From Methylomagnum ishizawai (GTDB lineage: Bacteria > Pseudomonadota > Gammaproteobacteria > Methylococcales > Methylococcaceae), in assembly GCF_019670005.1 (NCBI RefSeq), contig NZ_AP019783.1, positions 3,002,150 to 3,066,149 on the forward strand: a stretch of 64,000 nt of DNA, written 5' to 3'. Shown here piece after piece: positions 43,220-53,957 of this stretch. The notes under the pieces were generated by a model. The model searched no databases. It was not told where the DNA came from and saw nothing but the letters and a program-made list of their open reading frames with translations. The position numbers and the translations under genes are program-made. The number at the start of each line of letters is the position of its first letter. The first letter of the stretch is position 1.

Positions 43220-44521
43220 TCAAGCCGGAGACCGGCTCCGCCCCACCCCCGGCCAAGCCACCAGCAAGGCCAGCAGGCAACACCCCGCCGCCGCCGTGAA
43301 CACCCAATGCGGCCCGAACGCCTCCCAGCCATAGCCGCTGAGGAAACTCCCCAACGCCCCGCCCAGCCCGAAACTCAGGCTGCTATAGAGCGCCTGTCCC
43401 TTGCCATGGTGCGGCCCCCGGAAATAGCCATGCACCAAATGGATGGCGACCGCGTGGACCGCCCCGAAACTGGCTGCGTGCAACACCTGGGCGATGAGCA
43501 ACCAAGCCAGATGGTCCACGCCCCAGGCGATCATCAGCCACCGCGCCGCGCTCAGGGCGAGGCTGCCCAGCAGGATGGCGCGGGGACTGGCGAGGCGCAG
43601 CAGCCGGTGGAACCCGGCGAACAGGACGATTTCGGCGAACACCCCCAAGGCCCAAAGCTGGCCGATCCCGGCCCCGTCGAAGCCGTGTTCCTCCAGGTAG
43701 ACCGAGAAGAACACGTAGTACGGCCCATGGGCGACCTGCAACAGCATATTGGCCGTGAAGAAGGCGATCACATCCGGGCGTTTCAGGATAACGGCCAAGC
43801 TGCCCTGCCCTTCGCCATGGTTCTCGCGCCCGGAGGATGGCACCACCAGGGTATTCAGCCACAGCGCCCCGAACAGCACGGCCACCGCCTGCGGCAGACA
43901 CGCGACCGGGAACAGCCCGTCCAGCCCCTTGCCCAGCAATGCCACCAAGGCGATGAAGCCGATGGAACCCCACATCCGGATGCGGCTATAGCGTTGCGCC
44001 TGCCCGTGCAAATGGCCCAGGGTGATGGTCTCGAACAAAGGCAGGATGGCGTTCCAGAAGAAGCTGAACCCCAGCATGACCCAGGCCACCCCGGCATAGT
44101 CCCGCACCCAGAACACGGCGCAGAACCCCGCGAAGGTGGAAAACGCGGCCCAACGGATCAAGCGCAGGGTCCGGCCCGTATGGTCGGCCAGCCAGCCCCA
44201 GAGGTTGGGGGAAACGATCTTGGTGGCGGCGGGGATCGCCATGATCTGGCCGATCTGGACCGGATCGAAACCGATGCCTTCCAGATACAACGGCCAGTAC
44301 GGCAGGAACGCGCCCAGGGCGCAGAAGTAGAAGAAATAGATGCCGGACAGCCGGACGTAGGGCAGGCCCGGCCCGGCAGGAGCGTTTATGGGGCTTGCGG
44401 CGGGATGGGCCGCACACCGGGCGCGACATCGCCATTCTGGGCGCGGTGCCGCAAGTAGTGATCCATCAGCACCAGGGCCACCATGGCCTCGGCGATGGGC
44501 GTGGCGCGGATGCCCACGCAA
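43220..44521 (-). CDS. HcaT-like MFS transporter, start uncertain
   Basis: This is a major facilitator with 12 predicted helices. The first helix region [20 protein letters not shown] with [20 protein letters not shown] closely follows the 3-phenylpropionate transporter HcaT family (MFS_1_like), as does [20 protein letters not shown]. The N-terminal start is unusual: between the TTG at 44521 and the first helix there is no in-frame ATG, GTG or TTG. The true start may therefore be that TTG (overlapping aroC by 136 nt) or a rarer codon near 44360-44390. A 45-residue Arg/Pro-rich leader from the TTG looks like out-of-frame aroC sequence, not protein. Confidence 0.82.
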   Translation of the reverse strand: MRGHPRHAHRRGHGGPGADGSLLAAPRPEWRCRARCAAHPAASPINAPAGPGLPYVRLSGIYFFYFCALGAFLPYWPLYLEGIGFDPVQIGQIMAIPAATKIVSPNLWGWLADHTGRTLRLIRWAAFSTFAGFCAVFWVRDYAGVAWVMLGFSFFWNAILPLFETITLGHLHGQAQRYSRIRMWGSIGFIALVALLGKGLDGLFPVACLPQAVAVLFGALWLNTLVVPSSGRENHGEGQGSLAVILKRPDVIAFFTANMLLQVAHGPYYVFFSVYLEEHGFDGAGIGQLWALGVFAEIVLFAGFHRLLRLASPRAILLGSLALSAARWLMIAWGVDHLAWLLIAQVLHAASFGAVHAVAIHLVHGYFRGPHHGKGQALYSSLSFGLGGALGSFLSGYGWEAFGPHWVFTAAAGCCLLALLVAWPGVGRSRSPA

Positions 44522-45486
44522 GGATCGTGGCGTCCGGTGGTGACGACCTCGACCGGCTCGCCCCGCACATTCACCGAACGGCCCGGCAGGCGCAGGCTGG
44601 ATGTCGGTTTCAAGGCGATGCTGGCGAGGATATCCTGGCCCGAGGAAATCCCGCCCAGGATGCCGCCCGCATGGTTGCTGAGGAACCCTTCCGGCGTGAT
44701 TTCGTCGCGGAACTCCGTGCCCTTGGCTTCGACACAGCCGAAGCCGCCGCCGATTTCCACGCCCTTCACCGCGTTGATGCTCATCAGGGCATAGGCCAGT
44801 TCGGCATCCAGCCGGTCGAAAACGGGTTCGCCCCAGCCGGGCGGCACGCCGATCGCCACCACGTTGATGCGGGCACCGATGGAATCGCCCGCTTTGCGCA
44901 GGGCGTCCATGAAGTTCTCCAGCGCCTCGACCTGGTCCGGGTCGGGGCAGAAGAACGGGTTGTTATCGATCTCTTCCCAGACGATGCGCCCGATCTTGAT
45001 GGGGCCGAGTTGGGCCAGATAGCCCCGGATTTCGACCCCCAAGCGTTCGCGGAGGTATTTCTTGGCGATGGCCCCCGCCGCCACCCGCATCGCGGTTTCC
45101 CGCGCCGAGGAACGTCCGCCGCCCCGGTAGTCGCGGAAGCCGTATTTCATGTGGTAGGTATAATCGGCGTGGGCGGGCCGGAATTGCTCGGCGATATTGC
45201 CGTAGTCCTTGGAACGCTGGTCCACGTTCTCGATCAGGAGGCCGATGGGCGTGCCGGTGGTTTTGCCCTCGAACACGCCGGAGAGGATTTTCACTTCGTC
45301 CGGTTCGCGGCGCTGGGTGGTGTGGCGCGAAGTGCCGGGTTTGCGGCGGTCGAGTTCGATCTGCAAATCGGCCTCCGACAGAAGCAGGCCGGGCGGGCAG
45401 CCATCGACGATGCAGCCGAGGGCGGGACCGTGGCTTTCGCCGAAGGTGGTGACGGTGAAGAGTTGGCCTAGGGTGTTGCCTGACAT
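44386..45486 (-). CDS. aroC: Chorismate synthase
   Basis: This is a 366-residue FMN-dependent enzyme, the last step of the shikimate pathway. The start [20 protein letters not shown] at 45486 matches the family N-terminus. The signatures [37 protein letters not shown] (here [20 protein letters not shown]) and GDSIGARI plus [12 protein letters not shown] are intact. The length equals E. coli AroC (361). Its 3' end overlaps the region where the MFS transporter gene begins. Confidence 0.97.
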   Translation of the reverse strand: MSGNTLGQLFTVTTFGESHGPALGCIVDGCPPGLLLSEADLQIELDRRKPGTSRHTTQRREPDEVKILSGVFEGKTTGTPIGLLIENVDQRSKDYGNIAEQFRPAHADYTYHMKYGFRDYRGGGRSSARETAMRVAAGAIAKKYLRERLGVEIRGYLAQLGPIKIGRIVWEEIDNNPFFCPDPDQVEALENFMDALRKAGDSIGARINVVAIGVPPGWGEPVFDRLDAELAYALMSINAVKGVEIGGGFGCVEAKGTEFRDEITPEGFLSNHAGGILGGISSGQDILASIALKPTSSLRLPGRSVNVRGEPVEVVTTGRHDPCVGIRATPIAEAMVALVLMDHYLRHRAQNGDVAPGVRPIPPQAP

Positions 45487-45570
45487 GTGAACTATTCCTG
45501 GATACCTTTTATAAAACCGCTTTGGCTTCGACAAGCCGGAATAGGCGCGGATAACGATCCCGCGATTTCC

Positions 45571-46179
45571 TCAAATCGCCCCCGCCGCCTTCAAACGCTC
45601 CGCCACCGCCTCCGCCAACAACTTATAACCCGCCGCGTTGGGATGCACCGAATCCGACTTGAGCCCCGGATCGCGGATGATGCGGCTCAGGGTGCCGGTT
45701 TCGATGGGCAGGGCGAATTCCCCGGCGATGCGTTCGTAGAGATCGGGCGGCGACAAGGTCAGCCCGAAGCTGGGCACCGCGATCAACACCACATCGACGC
45801 CACGCTCCCGCGCCAGCTTGACCATAGCCCTAAGATTGTCCTCCGCGCCCTTTTCGCCCAGGTTGCGGAGGAAATCGTTGCCACCATGGCAGAGGATCAA
45901 TAGCGCGGGCTGGTATTCGTCCAGGAGTTCCGGCAGGCGGACCAAGCCCTCGGCGCTGGTTTCGCCCGGAATCCCGGCGTTGACGATATCGCGACCGATC
46001 ATCCCCCCCAACAGATCGGGATAACTCTGGCCGGAACCGGCCCCGGTACCATAGGTCAGGCTATCGCCGAAGGCCAGCACCTTGGCTTCGCCCGGCAAGG
46101 GCGGCAGCTTGGCGGATGGACCGCAACCCCACAGGCACAGCAGGAACAGGCAAAGGCCGATGTTCAAAAATCCGCGCAT
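45571..46179 (-). CDS. GDSL/SGNH-family lipoprotein esterase
   Basis: This encodes 202 residues. A lipobox (LCLWGC, Cys at about 19) marks an outer- or inner-membrane lipoprotein. Block I GDSL is in VLAFGDSLTYGTGAGSGQSY (Ser nucleophile), Gly of block II in NAGIPGETSAEG, Asn of block III in CHGGNDFLRN, and block V D-x-x-H in SDSVHPNAAGY. The set is complete for a TesA/arylesterase-type hydrolase. Lipid modification is less common in TesA, so a surface esterase is possible. It lies 21 nt after prmB. Confidence 0.9.
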   Translation of the reverse strand: MRGFLNIGLCLFLLCLWGCGPSAKLPPLPGEAKVLAFGDSLTYGTGAGSGQSYPDLLGGMIGRDIVNAGIPGETSAEGLVRLPELLDEYQPALLILCHGGNDFLRNLGEKGAEDNLRAMVKLARERGVDVVLIAVPSFGLTLSPPDLYERIAGEFALPIETGTLSRIIRDPGLKSDSVHPNAAGYKLLAEAVAERLKAAGAI

Positions 46180-46200
46180 GGCAGCCGCCCGGCCTTATTA

Positions 46201-47118
46201 TTATTGGAACAGTTCGCGGTATTCCTCGACCTGCTCGGCGGTCAGCAGGAACACGCCATCCCCGCCCCGCTCGAAATCCAACCAGCAGAACGGCACCTCC
46301 GGGTAAGCCTCGGCCAAGGCTTCGGCGGAACTCCCGACCTCCACCACCAGGATACCGTCGGGCTTGAGATGGCGATGGGCGTCCTTGAGGATGCGCCGGA
46401 CACAATCCAAGCCATCCTCGCCGCTTTCGAGACCGAGTTTGGGCTCGGCGTGGAATTCGGGCGGCAGGGCTTGCCACTCGGCCCGGTTCACATAGGGCGG
46501 GTTGCTGACGATGATGTCGTAACACTTGCCGTCCAGCCCGGAATACACGTCGGACTCGACCACCCGCACATGGTCTTCCATCTCGTGGCGGGCGATGTTG
46601 ACCTGGGCCACTTCCAGCGCGTCCAGGGAAATATCGGCGGCGTCCACCGCCGCTTGGTGGAAGGCGTGGGCGCAGGCGATGGCGATACAGCCGCTGCCGG
46701 TGCAAAGGTCGAGGATATCGGTCACGGCGTCCGGCTCTTCCAGCCAGGGCGCGAAGTGGTTTTCGATCAACTCGGCGATGGGCGAACGCGGCACCAACAC
46801 CCGCTCGTCCACATAGAACGACAGCCCGGCGAACGGCGCTTCGTGGGTCAGGTAGGCCAGGGGCTTGCGCTCGTCGATGCGCCGCTGGATCAAGGCATAG
46901 ACCCGCTCCCGCTCAGAGGGGATCAAGCGGGCCTCGAAATAGCCGCCGGGCAGGTCGTAGGGCAGGCGCAGGGCGTGCAATACCAGGGCGGCGGCTTCGT
47001 CCAAGGGTCCGGCGGTGCCGTGGCCGAAGAACAAGCCCGCCTCGGCGAAGCGGCTGGCGGCGTAGCGGACGTAATCGCGCAGGGTGGAAAGGGTTTCCAG
47101 GGTGGTTTGGCGGTTCAT
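46201..47118 (-). CDS. prmB: Ribosomal protein L3 glutamine methyltransferase PrmB
   Basis: This is a 305-residue SAM-dependent N5-glutamine methyltransferase. The PrmB/PrmC-type motif NPPYV (in DIIVSNPPYVNRAEWQALPP) is present, with SAM motif ILDLCTGSGCIAIACAHAFH. The N-terminal RYAASRFAEAGLFFGHGTAG with PLDEAAALVLHALRLPYD is typical of PrmB rather than PrmC. The usual neighbour aroC is present two genes downstream. The length is the family norm (310). Confidence 0.95.
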   Translation of the reverse strand: MNRQTTLETLSTLRDYVRYAASRFAEAGLFFGHGTAGPLDEAAALVLHALRLPYDLPGGYFEARLIPSERERVYALIQRRIDERKPLAYLTHEAPFAGLSFYVDERVLVPRSPIAELIENHFAPWLEEPDAVTDILDLCTGSGCIAIACAHAFHQAAVDAADISLDALEVAQVNIARHEMEDHVRVVESDVYSGLDGKCYDIIVSNPPYVNRAEWQALPPEFHAEPKLGLESGEDGLDCVRRILKDAHRHLKPDGILVVEVGSSAEALAEAYPEVPFCWLDFERGGDGVFLLTAEQVEEYRELFQ

Positions 47119-47188
47119 GGACAGGATATCGATAAGGTAAATGGACTAGGAGGACCACACCGGGCTACATCGCCGATAACTTGAACCA

Positions 47189-47542
47189 TTACCTATGTTC
47201 AATCAATGCGGTCCGGGTTATTTCAACGTAATCATAGGCTTCGAACGCATCGAGGATGGCCGGTAGATTCTTGGAGAATATCTCCTCAAGGTCGCGGTTG
47301 CTGATACTTCCGGTCGAGACCAGCAGGAGTTTATAAGGCACCCCCGAAACCAAGAACGAATTGACAAAAGCCGCGTCCTTGGTGACAGCCACCCGTTGTT
47401 CTTCCAACGAGATTTCGTTGATACGCTGATCGGGCGTGCGGTTTCCCGAGGGCAATTCCAAAGTATGGAGAACATCCTGGCCGCGCCATCTCAAACAAGC
47501 CGCCAAGCTCCGCGGCAACTGGGCATCGATCAGAAATCTCAT
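47189..47542 (-). CDS. DUF5615 PIN-like protein (toxin-type)
   Basis: This encodes 117 residues. The start MRFLIDAQLPRSLAACLRWR with VLHTLELPSGNRTPDQRINE and VAVTKDAAFVNSF then KLLLVSTGSISN is the Mut7-C/DUF5615 PIN-like family, with acidic residues D6, and KDAAF in the core. Such proteins are commonly paired with DUF433 proteins in putative toxin-antitoxin modules. The gene starts in an ATGA-type overlap (47539-47542) with the DUF433 gene upstream, which supports the pairing. Activity is not shown for this pair. Confidence 0.88.
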   Translation of the reverse strand: MRFLIDAQLPRSLAACLRWRGQDVLHTLELPSGNRTPDQRINEISLEEQRVAVTKDAAFVNSFLVSGVPYKLLLVSTGSISNRDLEEIFSKNLPAILDAFEAYDYVEITRTALIEHR

Positions 47543-47772
47543 GCGGCCAGCATTTCAATCCGCTTCACCTGGGCCAAACGGGCGGCGAATTCCAAGGCCG
47601 CGACGATATCTTCCCGCTCCAGGTCCTCGTAGTCGGCCAGAATATCTTCAAAACTCATGCCCGAGCCCAGCCATTCCAGGATGTTTTCCACCGGGTAGCG
47701 CATACCGCGGATACACGGTTTGCCGTGGCAGACTCCGGGGTCTACGGTGATTCGTCCAGTTGGTTTTTCCAT
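47539..47772 (-). CDS. DUF433 protein (antitoxin-type)
   Basis: This encodes 77 residues from the ATG at 47772; an in-frame ATG at 47781 and a GTG at 47799 are alternatives. GRITVDPGVCHGKPCIRGMR followed by YPVENILEWLGSGMSFEDIL and DYEDLEREDIVAALEFAARL is the complete DUF433 helix-turn-helix-like signature. The gene precedes the DUF5615 gene with a 4-nt overlap, the usual order (antitoxin first). It sits between prmB and argC, both housekeeping genes, suggesting an inserted module. Confidence 0.88.
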   Translation of the reverse strand: MEKPTGRITVDPGVCHGKPCIRGMRYPVENILEWLGSGMSFEDILADYEDLEREDIVAALEFAARLAQVKRIEMLAA

Positions 47773-47827
47773 GGTATCCATTTCCGGCAATCCGCTCACA
47801 TTACGCAGGCTTGGCTTTTGAACCGGC

Positions 47828-48859
47828 TCAGGGATATAAACCCACCGCCCACAAGCCCGCCGTCTCCGCCAAGCCGAACATCAGGTTCATATTCTGCACC
47901 GCCTGCCCCGCCGCGCCCTTCACCAGATTATCGATGACCGACAACACCACCACGGTATCCCCGCCCAAAGGCCGATGCACGGCGATCTGGCAACGGTTGA
48001 CGCCGCGCACGTTGCGGGTGTCGGGATGGGCACCCTGGGGCAGCACATCGACAAATGGCTCGTCCCGGTAACGCGCCTCGAACAAGGCTTGCAAATCGTC
48101 CGCGCCGCCCTTGAGATCGGCATACAGCGTGGCATGGATGCCGCGGATCATGGGCGTCAGGTGCGGCACGAAGGTGAGGCCGACGGCGGTGCCGGCCATT
48201 AGCTCCAAACCCTGCTTGATTTCCGGCCAATGGCGGTGGCCCTGGACGGCGTAGGCTTTGAAGCTCTCGCCGGTCTCGCTCATCAAGATGGGGATTTCGG
48301 CCTTGCGCCCGGCCCCGCTGACCCCGGATTTCACATCGGCGATGATGCGGCCCGGATCGATCACACCGGCTTCCAGCAAGGGCAACAAGCCCAGTTGCAC
48401 CGAAGTCGGATAACAGCCAGGACAGGCGATCAAACGGGCCGAGCGGATGGCCTCGCGGTTGACCTCGGGCAGGCCGTAGACGGCTTCCGCCAACAGTTCG
48501 GGACAGGCGTGCGGCTCGCCATACCAATGCGCCCAGACGGCGGGGTCTTGCAGCCGGAAGTCGGCGGCGAGGTCGATCACCTTGACGCCACGGGCCAGGA
48601 GTTCCGGGGCCATCCGCATGGCCGTGCCGTTCGGGGTGGCGAAGAACACCACGTCGCACCCGGCCAGGGCTGCGGCACCAGGCTCGACAAACACCGCGTC
48701 CACGAAGCCGCGCAGGTTGGGATAGGCCGCGTCCACCCGCTTGCCGACATCGGCCCGCGAGGTCACGGCTCCGATCTCGACTCCGGGATGGGTCGCCAGG
48801 ATGCGCAGCAGTTCCACGCCGGTATAGCCGGTGCCGCCCACGATGCCCGCTCGGATCAT
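47828..48859 (-). CDS. argC: N-acetyl-gamma-glutamyl-phosphate reductase ArgC
   Basis: This is a 343-residue NADP-dependent enzyme of arginine biosynthesis (third step). The cofactor motif [20 protein letters not shown] is at the N-terminus, and the catalytic Cys in [18 protein letters not shown] is at about residue 150. [16 protein letters not shown] and [20 protein letters not shown] are also typical. The length is normal (334-350). GGAGG lies 7 nt before the ATG. No other arg gene is adjacent, so it is transcribed independently. Confidence 0.97.
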   Translation of the reverse strand: MIRAGIVGGTGYTGVELLRILATHPGVEIGAVTSRADVGKRVDAAYPNLRGFVDAVFVEPGAAALAGCDVVFFATPNGTAMRMAPELLARGVKVIDLAADFRLQDPAVWAHWYGEPHACPELLAEAVYGLPEVNREAIRSARLIACPGCYPTSVQLGLLPLLEAGVIDPGRIIADVKSGVSGAGRKAEIPILMSETGESFKAYAVQGHRHWPEIKQGLELMAGTAVGLTFVPHLTPMIRGIHATLYADLKGGADDLQALFEARYRDEPFVDVLPQGAHPDTRNVRGVNRCQIAVHRPLGGDTVVVLSVIDNLVKGAAGQAVQNMNLMFGLAETAGLWAVGLYP

Positions 48860-48898
48860 ATGCTTACCTCCACCGCTGCCGCGCCGGAATGCGCGGAC

Positions 48899-48962
48899 AA
48901 AAAAAGTGGCGGGTGGCCGGGATGAACGTTTCCACTGGAACCCATCGCCGACCCCCCGCCAC
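48899..48962 (-). terminator. Leftward terminator of the infC-to-ihfA operon
   Basis: The 8-bp arms GTGGCGGG (48906-48913) and CCCGCCAC (48955-48962) enclose a 41-nt loop. On the minus strand the stem is followed by seven T. It lies 11 nt after the ihfA stop and just before the argC start. Confidence 0.7.
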
Positions 48963-48973
48963 CCCGTGATTAT

Positions 48974-49291
48974 TCAGCCCGCGACTTCCTGGCCCCGGTT
49001 CAGTTCCTCGAACGCCTCGACCTTGACCTTGAGCTTCTGGCCCGGCTTGAATGTCACCACCCGGCGGGCGGTGATGGGGATTTCCTCGCCGGTCTTGGGG
49101 TTGCGGCCGGGACGCTGATTCTTGTCGCGGAGGTCGAAATTGCCGAAGCCCGACAGCTTGACCGAACGGCCCTGCGCCAAGGCAGCTTTGACTTCCTCGA
49201 AAAATTGATCGACCAGGTCTTTGGCGTCTTTCTTGTTCATACCGAGTTCGGTGGACAAATGTTCCACCATATCCGCCTTGGTGAGCGCCAT
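48974..49291 (-). CDS. ihfA: Integration host factor alpha subunit IhfA
   Basis: This is a 105-residue DNA-bending protein that forms a heterodimer with IhfB. The sequence [20 protein letters not shown] then [20 protein letters not shown] and [20 protein letters not shown] with GQKLK is the alpha type. It starts 2 nt after the pheT stop with GAGGG upstream inside pheT, the conserved gammaproteobacterial pheST-ihfA arrangement. IHF is also the usual helper of sigma-54 promoters such as the one at 8042. Confidence 0.97.
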   Translation of the reverse strand: MALTKADMVEHLSTELGMNKKDAKDLVDQFFEEVKAALAQGRSVKLSGFGNFDLRDKNQRPGRNPKTGEEIPITARRVVTFKPGQKLKVKVEAFEELNRGQEVAG

Positions 49292-49293
49292 GT

Positions 49294-51672
49294 TCAGTCC
49301 CTCAATTTGGCTTCGTGGGCGATGGCGAGGGCTTCCACCACCGTGGCAACAGCGGCATCGACCTTGGCATCGGTCAGGGTTTCGGCGTCGTCGCGCCAGA
49401 TCAGGGCCAAGGCCACGCTTTTCTTACCGGGTTCCACGCCCTGCCCCCGGTACACGTCGAACACCGAGACCTCGCGCAGCAGGTCGCCGCCGTGGGTCCG
49501 GGCGCAATCCACCAAGCGGTCCACCGGCAGATTGGCATCGACGATCAAGGCGATATCGCGGCGGGTCTGCGGGAATCTCGACAGCGGCTTGAACTTGGGG
49601 ACAGCGCGCTGGAGCAGGATGTCCTGATCCAATTGGAACAAGAACACGTTCTGCTCGAAGCCCAGTTGTTTTTCCAAGCGCGGGTGCAGCATGCCGATCC
49701 AACCCAGGAACTCACCGTCCAGCTTGACCGCGGCGGCCTGCCCCGGATGCAGGGCCGGATGGCTGCCCGCCGCGAAACTCAAGGCGTCGGAACGGCCCGT
49801 CAAACGCACAATGGCCTCGACATCGGCCTTGAGATCGTAAAAATCGACCGGCTGGGTTTTTTCGCCCCATTGCTCGGCGTTCACCGTGCCCATGGCCAGG
49901 GCGGCGATGGATTTGCGTTGTTCCAGTCCTTCGGGACGTTGGACGAACCGGAGGCCGGTTTCGAACAGACGGACGCGGGTTTGCTGGCGATTGGCGTTCT
50001 TGAGCGCGGCGTCCAATAGGCCGACCCAGAGGCCGGTCCGCATCACCGCCAGTTCGGCGGAAATCGGGTTCTTGAGCGGCAGGCCGGAAATCCCCGGCTC
50101 GATGAGCTTTTGCATGGCGTCATCGACGAAGCTATAAGTGATGGCTTCCTGGAAACCGCGATCCACCAGCACATCCTTGACCCGGTCCAGCGCCAAGCTG
50201 TGTTCGGACACCGGGCGCATCGCGGTGGGGATGGCCGGCTGGCGGCGCGGCAAGGCGTCGTAGCCATAGACTCGGCCCAGTTCCTCGATCAAATCGGCCT
50301 CGATGGCGATATCGAAGCGGAAACCGGGCGGCGTGACCGACCAGCCTTCCGGGGTTTCTTTTGGGCTCAAGCCCAAGCGGGACAGGATGTCCTTGACCCG
50401 TGCGGGTTCGATGGAAAGGCCGAGCAAACGGCCAATCCGTTCGGAACGCAGGGCGATGGGTTCGCGCTTCGGGAGATGTCCGGGGCTGGAAGCCTCGACC
50501 ACGGGACCGGCCTCGCCGCCCGCGATGTCGAGGATCAAGCGGGTGGCGCGTTCGATGGCACGGGCCTGCATCCCGAAATCCACACCGCGCTCGAAGCGGT
50601 GCGAGGAATCGGTCGCGAGGCCATAGCGGCGGGCCTTGCCCATGATCAGCGCGGGCGAGAAGAAGGCGCATTCGAGGAAGATATCGACCGTGGTTTCGCC
50701 CACCGCGGATTCGCTGCCGCCCATGATGCCGGCCAAGGCTAGCGCCTTGCGGTCGTCGGCGATGACCAAGGTGTCGGCGTGCAATTCGATGTCCTGGCCG
50801 TTCAAAAGGCTCAGCTTTTCGCCGGGTTGGGCATAGCGGGCCTGGATGCCGCCGTCGAGCTTGGCGGCGTCGAAGGCATGGAGCGGTTGGCCCAGTTCCA
50901 GCAGGATGTAATTGGTGACATCGACCACGGCGTCGAGCGAACGCAGGCCCGAACGGCGCAGGCGCTCCTTCATCCACAGCGGGGTTTCCGCCGTGCGGGA
51001 CACGCCCTTGATCATGCGGCCCAGGTAACGCGGGCAGGCTTCCGGCGCGGGCAGGCCGACGGGCAGCGTGTCATTGATGGTCACGGACACCGGCGCGGTT
51101 GCCGGCGGGTTCAGGTCCAGGCCGTTGAGCAAGGCCACTTCGCGGGCGATGCCCTCGACGCTGAGACAATCGGCGCGGTTGGGCGTCAGATCGACCTCGA
51201 TCAAGGTATCGTCGAGTTGCAGATAGTCGCGGAGGCTGGTGCCAACCGGGGCATCGGCGGGCAATTCCAACAGCCCCGAGGCATTCTCGTCGATGCCCAA
51301 TTCCTTGGCCGAACACATCATGCCGCAGGATTCCACGCCGCGCAGGGCGGAACGCTTGATCTTGAGGCCGCCCGGCAATTCAGCGCCTTCCATCGCCAAG
51401 GGAGCGCGGAGTCCCGCCCGCGCATTCGGCGCACCGCAGACGATTTGCAGGGGTTCGCCCTGCCCCGCCGCCACCTTGCACACCTTCAGGCGGTCGGCCT
51501 GGGGATGGGGCGCGGTTTCCAGGATTTCGGCCACCACCACGCCGCTAAACGCACCGGCGGCGGGTTCGGCGCTATCGACCTCAAGCCCCGCCATGGTCAG
51601 TTGATGGACCAGTTGCGCGGTATCGAGGGAAGGATTGACGTAGGCCCGGAGCCAGGCTTCGCTGAAACGCAT
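49294..51672 (-). CDS. pheT: Phenylalanyl-tRNA synthetase beta subunit PheT
   Basis: This is the 792-residue beta subunit of the (alpha-beta)2 class II synthetase. It contains the N-terminal tRNA-binding domain (about 40-150, with [20 protein letters not shown]), the B3/B4 editing domain ([20 protein letters not shown] is the B3/B4 signature), the B5 domain and the C-terminal FDX-ACB anticodon-binding domain ([20 protein letters not shown]). The length is normal (795). It starts 21 nt after pheS. Confidence 0.97.
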   Translation of the reverse strand: MRFSEAWLRAYVNPSLDTAQLVHQLTMAGLEVDSAEPAAGAFSGVVVAEILETAPHPQADRLKVCKVAAGQGEPLQIVCGAPNARAGLRAPLAMEGAELPGGLKIKRSALRGVESCGMMCSAKELGIDENASGLLELPADAPVGTSLRDYLQLDDTLIEVDLTPNRADCLSVEGIAREVALLNGLDLNPPATAPVSVTINDTLPVGLPAPEACPRYLGRMIKGVSRTAETPLWMKERLRRSGLRSLDAVVDVTNYILLELGQPLHAFDAAKLDGGIQARYAQPGEKLSLLNGQDIELHADTLVIADDRKALALAGIMGGSESAVGETTVDIFLECAFFSPALIMGKARRYGLATDSSHRFERGVDFGMQARAIERATRLILDIAGGEAGPVVEASSPGHLPKREPIALRSERIGRLLGLSIEPARVKDILSRLGLSPKETPEGWSVTPPGFRFDIAIEADLIEELGRVYGYDALPRRQPAIPTAMRPVSEHSLALDRVKDVLVDRGFQEAITYSFVDDAMQKLIEPGISGLPLKNPISAELAVMRTGLWVGLLDAALKNANRQQTRVRLFETGLRFVQRPEGLEQRKSIAALAMGTVNAEQWGEKTQPVDFYDLKADVEAIVRLTGRSDALSFAAGSHPALHPGQAAAVKLDGEFLGWIGMLHPRLEKQLGFEQNVFLFQLDQDILLQRAVPKFKPLSRFPQTRRDIALIVDANLPVDRLVDCARTHGGDLLREVSVFDVYRGQGVEPGKKSVALALIWRDDAETLTDAKVDAAVATVVEALAIAHEAKLRD

Positions 51673-51693
51673 AGGAAAAGCCGTATCTTGTTC

Positions 51694-52734
<1,041 letters not shown>

Positions 52735-52760
52735 TCAGTACTTGTGGGGGATAAACAGAC

Positions 52761-52792
52761 GCGGGAAGCAGCGTATGGCACGCCCTTCCCGC
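52761..52792 (-). promoter_or_regulatory. pheST leader hairpin (possible attenuator)
   Basis: Between rplT and pheS the 8-bp stem GCGGGAAG/CTTCCCGC is extended by GCGT/ACGC with a 5-nt loop. A flanking CAGCGT could pair with the ACGCTG inside the stem, giving a mutually exclusive structure. There is no T-run and no Phe-rich leader peptide, so classic attenuation is not supported; RNA processing or ribosomal protein control is equally possible. Confidence 0.4.
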
Positions 52793-52809
52793 CGGGGAAC
52801 GCTGGGGTC

Positions 52810-53157
52810 TCAGCCCTTGGCGATCTTGGCCAATTCGCCGAACGCTTCCTTGTCGCGCACGGCCAAATCCGCCAATACTTTGCGGTCGATTTCGACGGAA
52901 GCCTTCTTCAGGCCGTCGATGAAGCGGCTGTAGGACAGGCCGAATTCGCGGGCCGCCGCGTTGATGCGGACGATCCACAGGGCGCGGAACTGGCGCTTCC
53001 TCTGTCTGCGGTCGCGGTAGGCATATTGGCCGGCCTTGATGACGGCTTGCTTGGCGATGCGATAGACGCGGCTACGGGCGCCATAGTAACCCTTGGCTTG
53101 CTTGAGCACCTTCTTATGGCGGGCTCTAGCGGTTACCCCCCGTTTTACTCTAGGCAT
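52810..53157 (-). CDS. rplT: 50S ribosomal protein L20
   Basis: This is a 115-residue ribosomal protein needed for early 50S assembly. The basic N-terminus ([20 protein letters not shown] with [20 protein letters not shown]) and [20 protein letters not shown] with [15 protein letters not shown] are diagnostic. In E. coli L20 also represses translation of rpmI-rplT. It lies 32 nt after rpmI. The length is normal (118). Confidence 0.98.
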   Translation of the reverse strand: MPRVKRGVTARARHKKVLKQAKGYYGARSRVYRIAKQAVIKAGQYAYRDRRQRKRQFRALWIVRINAAAREFGLSYSRFIDGLKKASVEIDRKVLADLAVRDKEAFGELAKIAKG

Positions 53158-53189
53158 GGAAACCTCTTAACTCTCGGATCGTAGTGGAA

Positions 53190-53387
53190 TCAGCTATGCG
53201 GCAACAGACGGGCCACGCCACGGACATCGGAATCGTGGACCATATTGGCCCCCCGCAGCTGGCGTTTACGCTTGGTGCTTTTCTTGGTGAGGATGTGGCG
53301 GCGGTGCGAGTGGTTGCACTTGAAGCCGCCGGACGCGGTTTTCTTGAAGCGTTTAGCCGCGCCGCGATTGGTTTTCAATTTTGGCAT
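53190..53387 (-). CDS. rpmI: 50S ribosomal protein L35
   Basis: This is a 65-residue ribosomal protein. The start at 53387 ([20 protein letters not shown]) is chosen over the adjacent upstream ATG at 53390 because GGAG spacing and the family N-terminus fit it. [20 protein letters not shown] is the L35 signature. It lies 24 nt after infC in the usual order. Confidence 0.98.
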   Translation of the reverse strand: MPKLKTNRGAAKRFKKTASGGFKCNHSHRRHILTKKSTKRKRQLRGANMVHDSDVRGVARLLPHS

Positions 53388-53411
53388 CATAGTCTCCAGG
53401 TTGAAGTCGGG

Positions 53412-53936
53412 TTATTTTTTGCGTTTGGGCGCAAGCGTCATACTCAATTGCTTGCCTTCCATCTTCGGAAACTGCTCGACCACCGCATGCTCCACCAAAT
53501 CGGTTTCGATCCGTTTGAGCAGGTCCATACCCAAATCTTTATGGCTTAATTCGCGCCCGCGGAATCTGACGGTCACTTTGGCCTTATCACCATCGCTCAA
53601 AAAACGCACGAGATTGCGTAGTTTGACCTGATAATCGCCTTCGTCGGTGCCGGGGCGGAATTTAACTTCCTTGACCTGAATTTGCTTCTGCTTTTTCTTC
53701 GCGGCTTGCAGCTTTTTGTTCTGCTCGAAGCGAAACTTGCCGTAATCCATGATGCGGCAAACGGGAGGCTCGGCCCCTGGGGAAATCTCCACCAGGTCCA
53801 ATTCGGCCTCATAAGCCATTTGCTTGGCTTCCCTGATCGATACGACCCCGACTTGGTTGCCTTCCGAGTCGATCAAACGGACGCTGGGGACCATGATCTC
53901 GTCGTTCAGGCGCGGTTCTTTTCTTTCGGCAGTGAT
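53412..53936 (-). CDS. infC: Translation initiation factor IF-3, ATC start codon
   Basis: This is a 174-residue initiation factor. An ATG lies at 53894, but the frame extends upstream to ATC at 53936 as [14 protein letters not shown], and GGAGG sits 8 nt before that ATC. This N-terminal extension (Lys/Arg-rich with RLNDEI) is a conserved part of IF-3. infC starting at a rare ATT/ATC/ATA codon is the basis of IF-3 autoregulation in E. coli, and the same is inferred here. The domains [20 protein letters not shown] and [12 protein letters not shown] are typical. It lies 21 nt after thrS. Confidence 0.95.
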   Translation of the reverse strand: MTAERKEPRLNDEIMVPSVRLIDSEGNQVGVVSIREAKQMAYEAELDLVEISPGAEPPVCRIMDYGKFRFEQNKKLQAAKKKQKQIQVKEVKFRPGTDEGDYQVKLRNLVRFLSDGDKAKVTVRFRGRELSHKDLGMDLLKRIETDLVEHAVVEQFPKMEGKQLSMTLAPKRKK

Positions 53937-53957
53937 ATCCTAATCCTCCACAGACGA

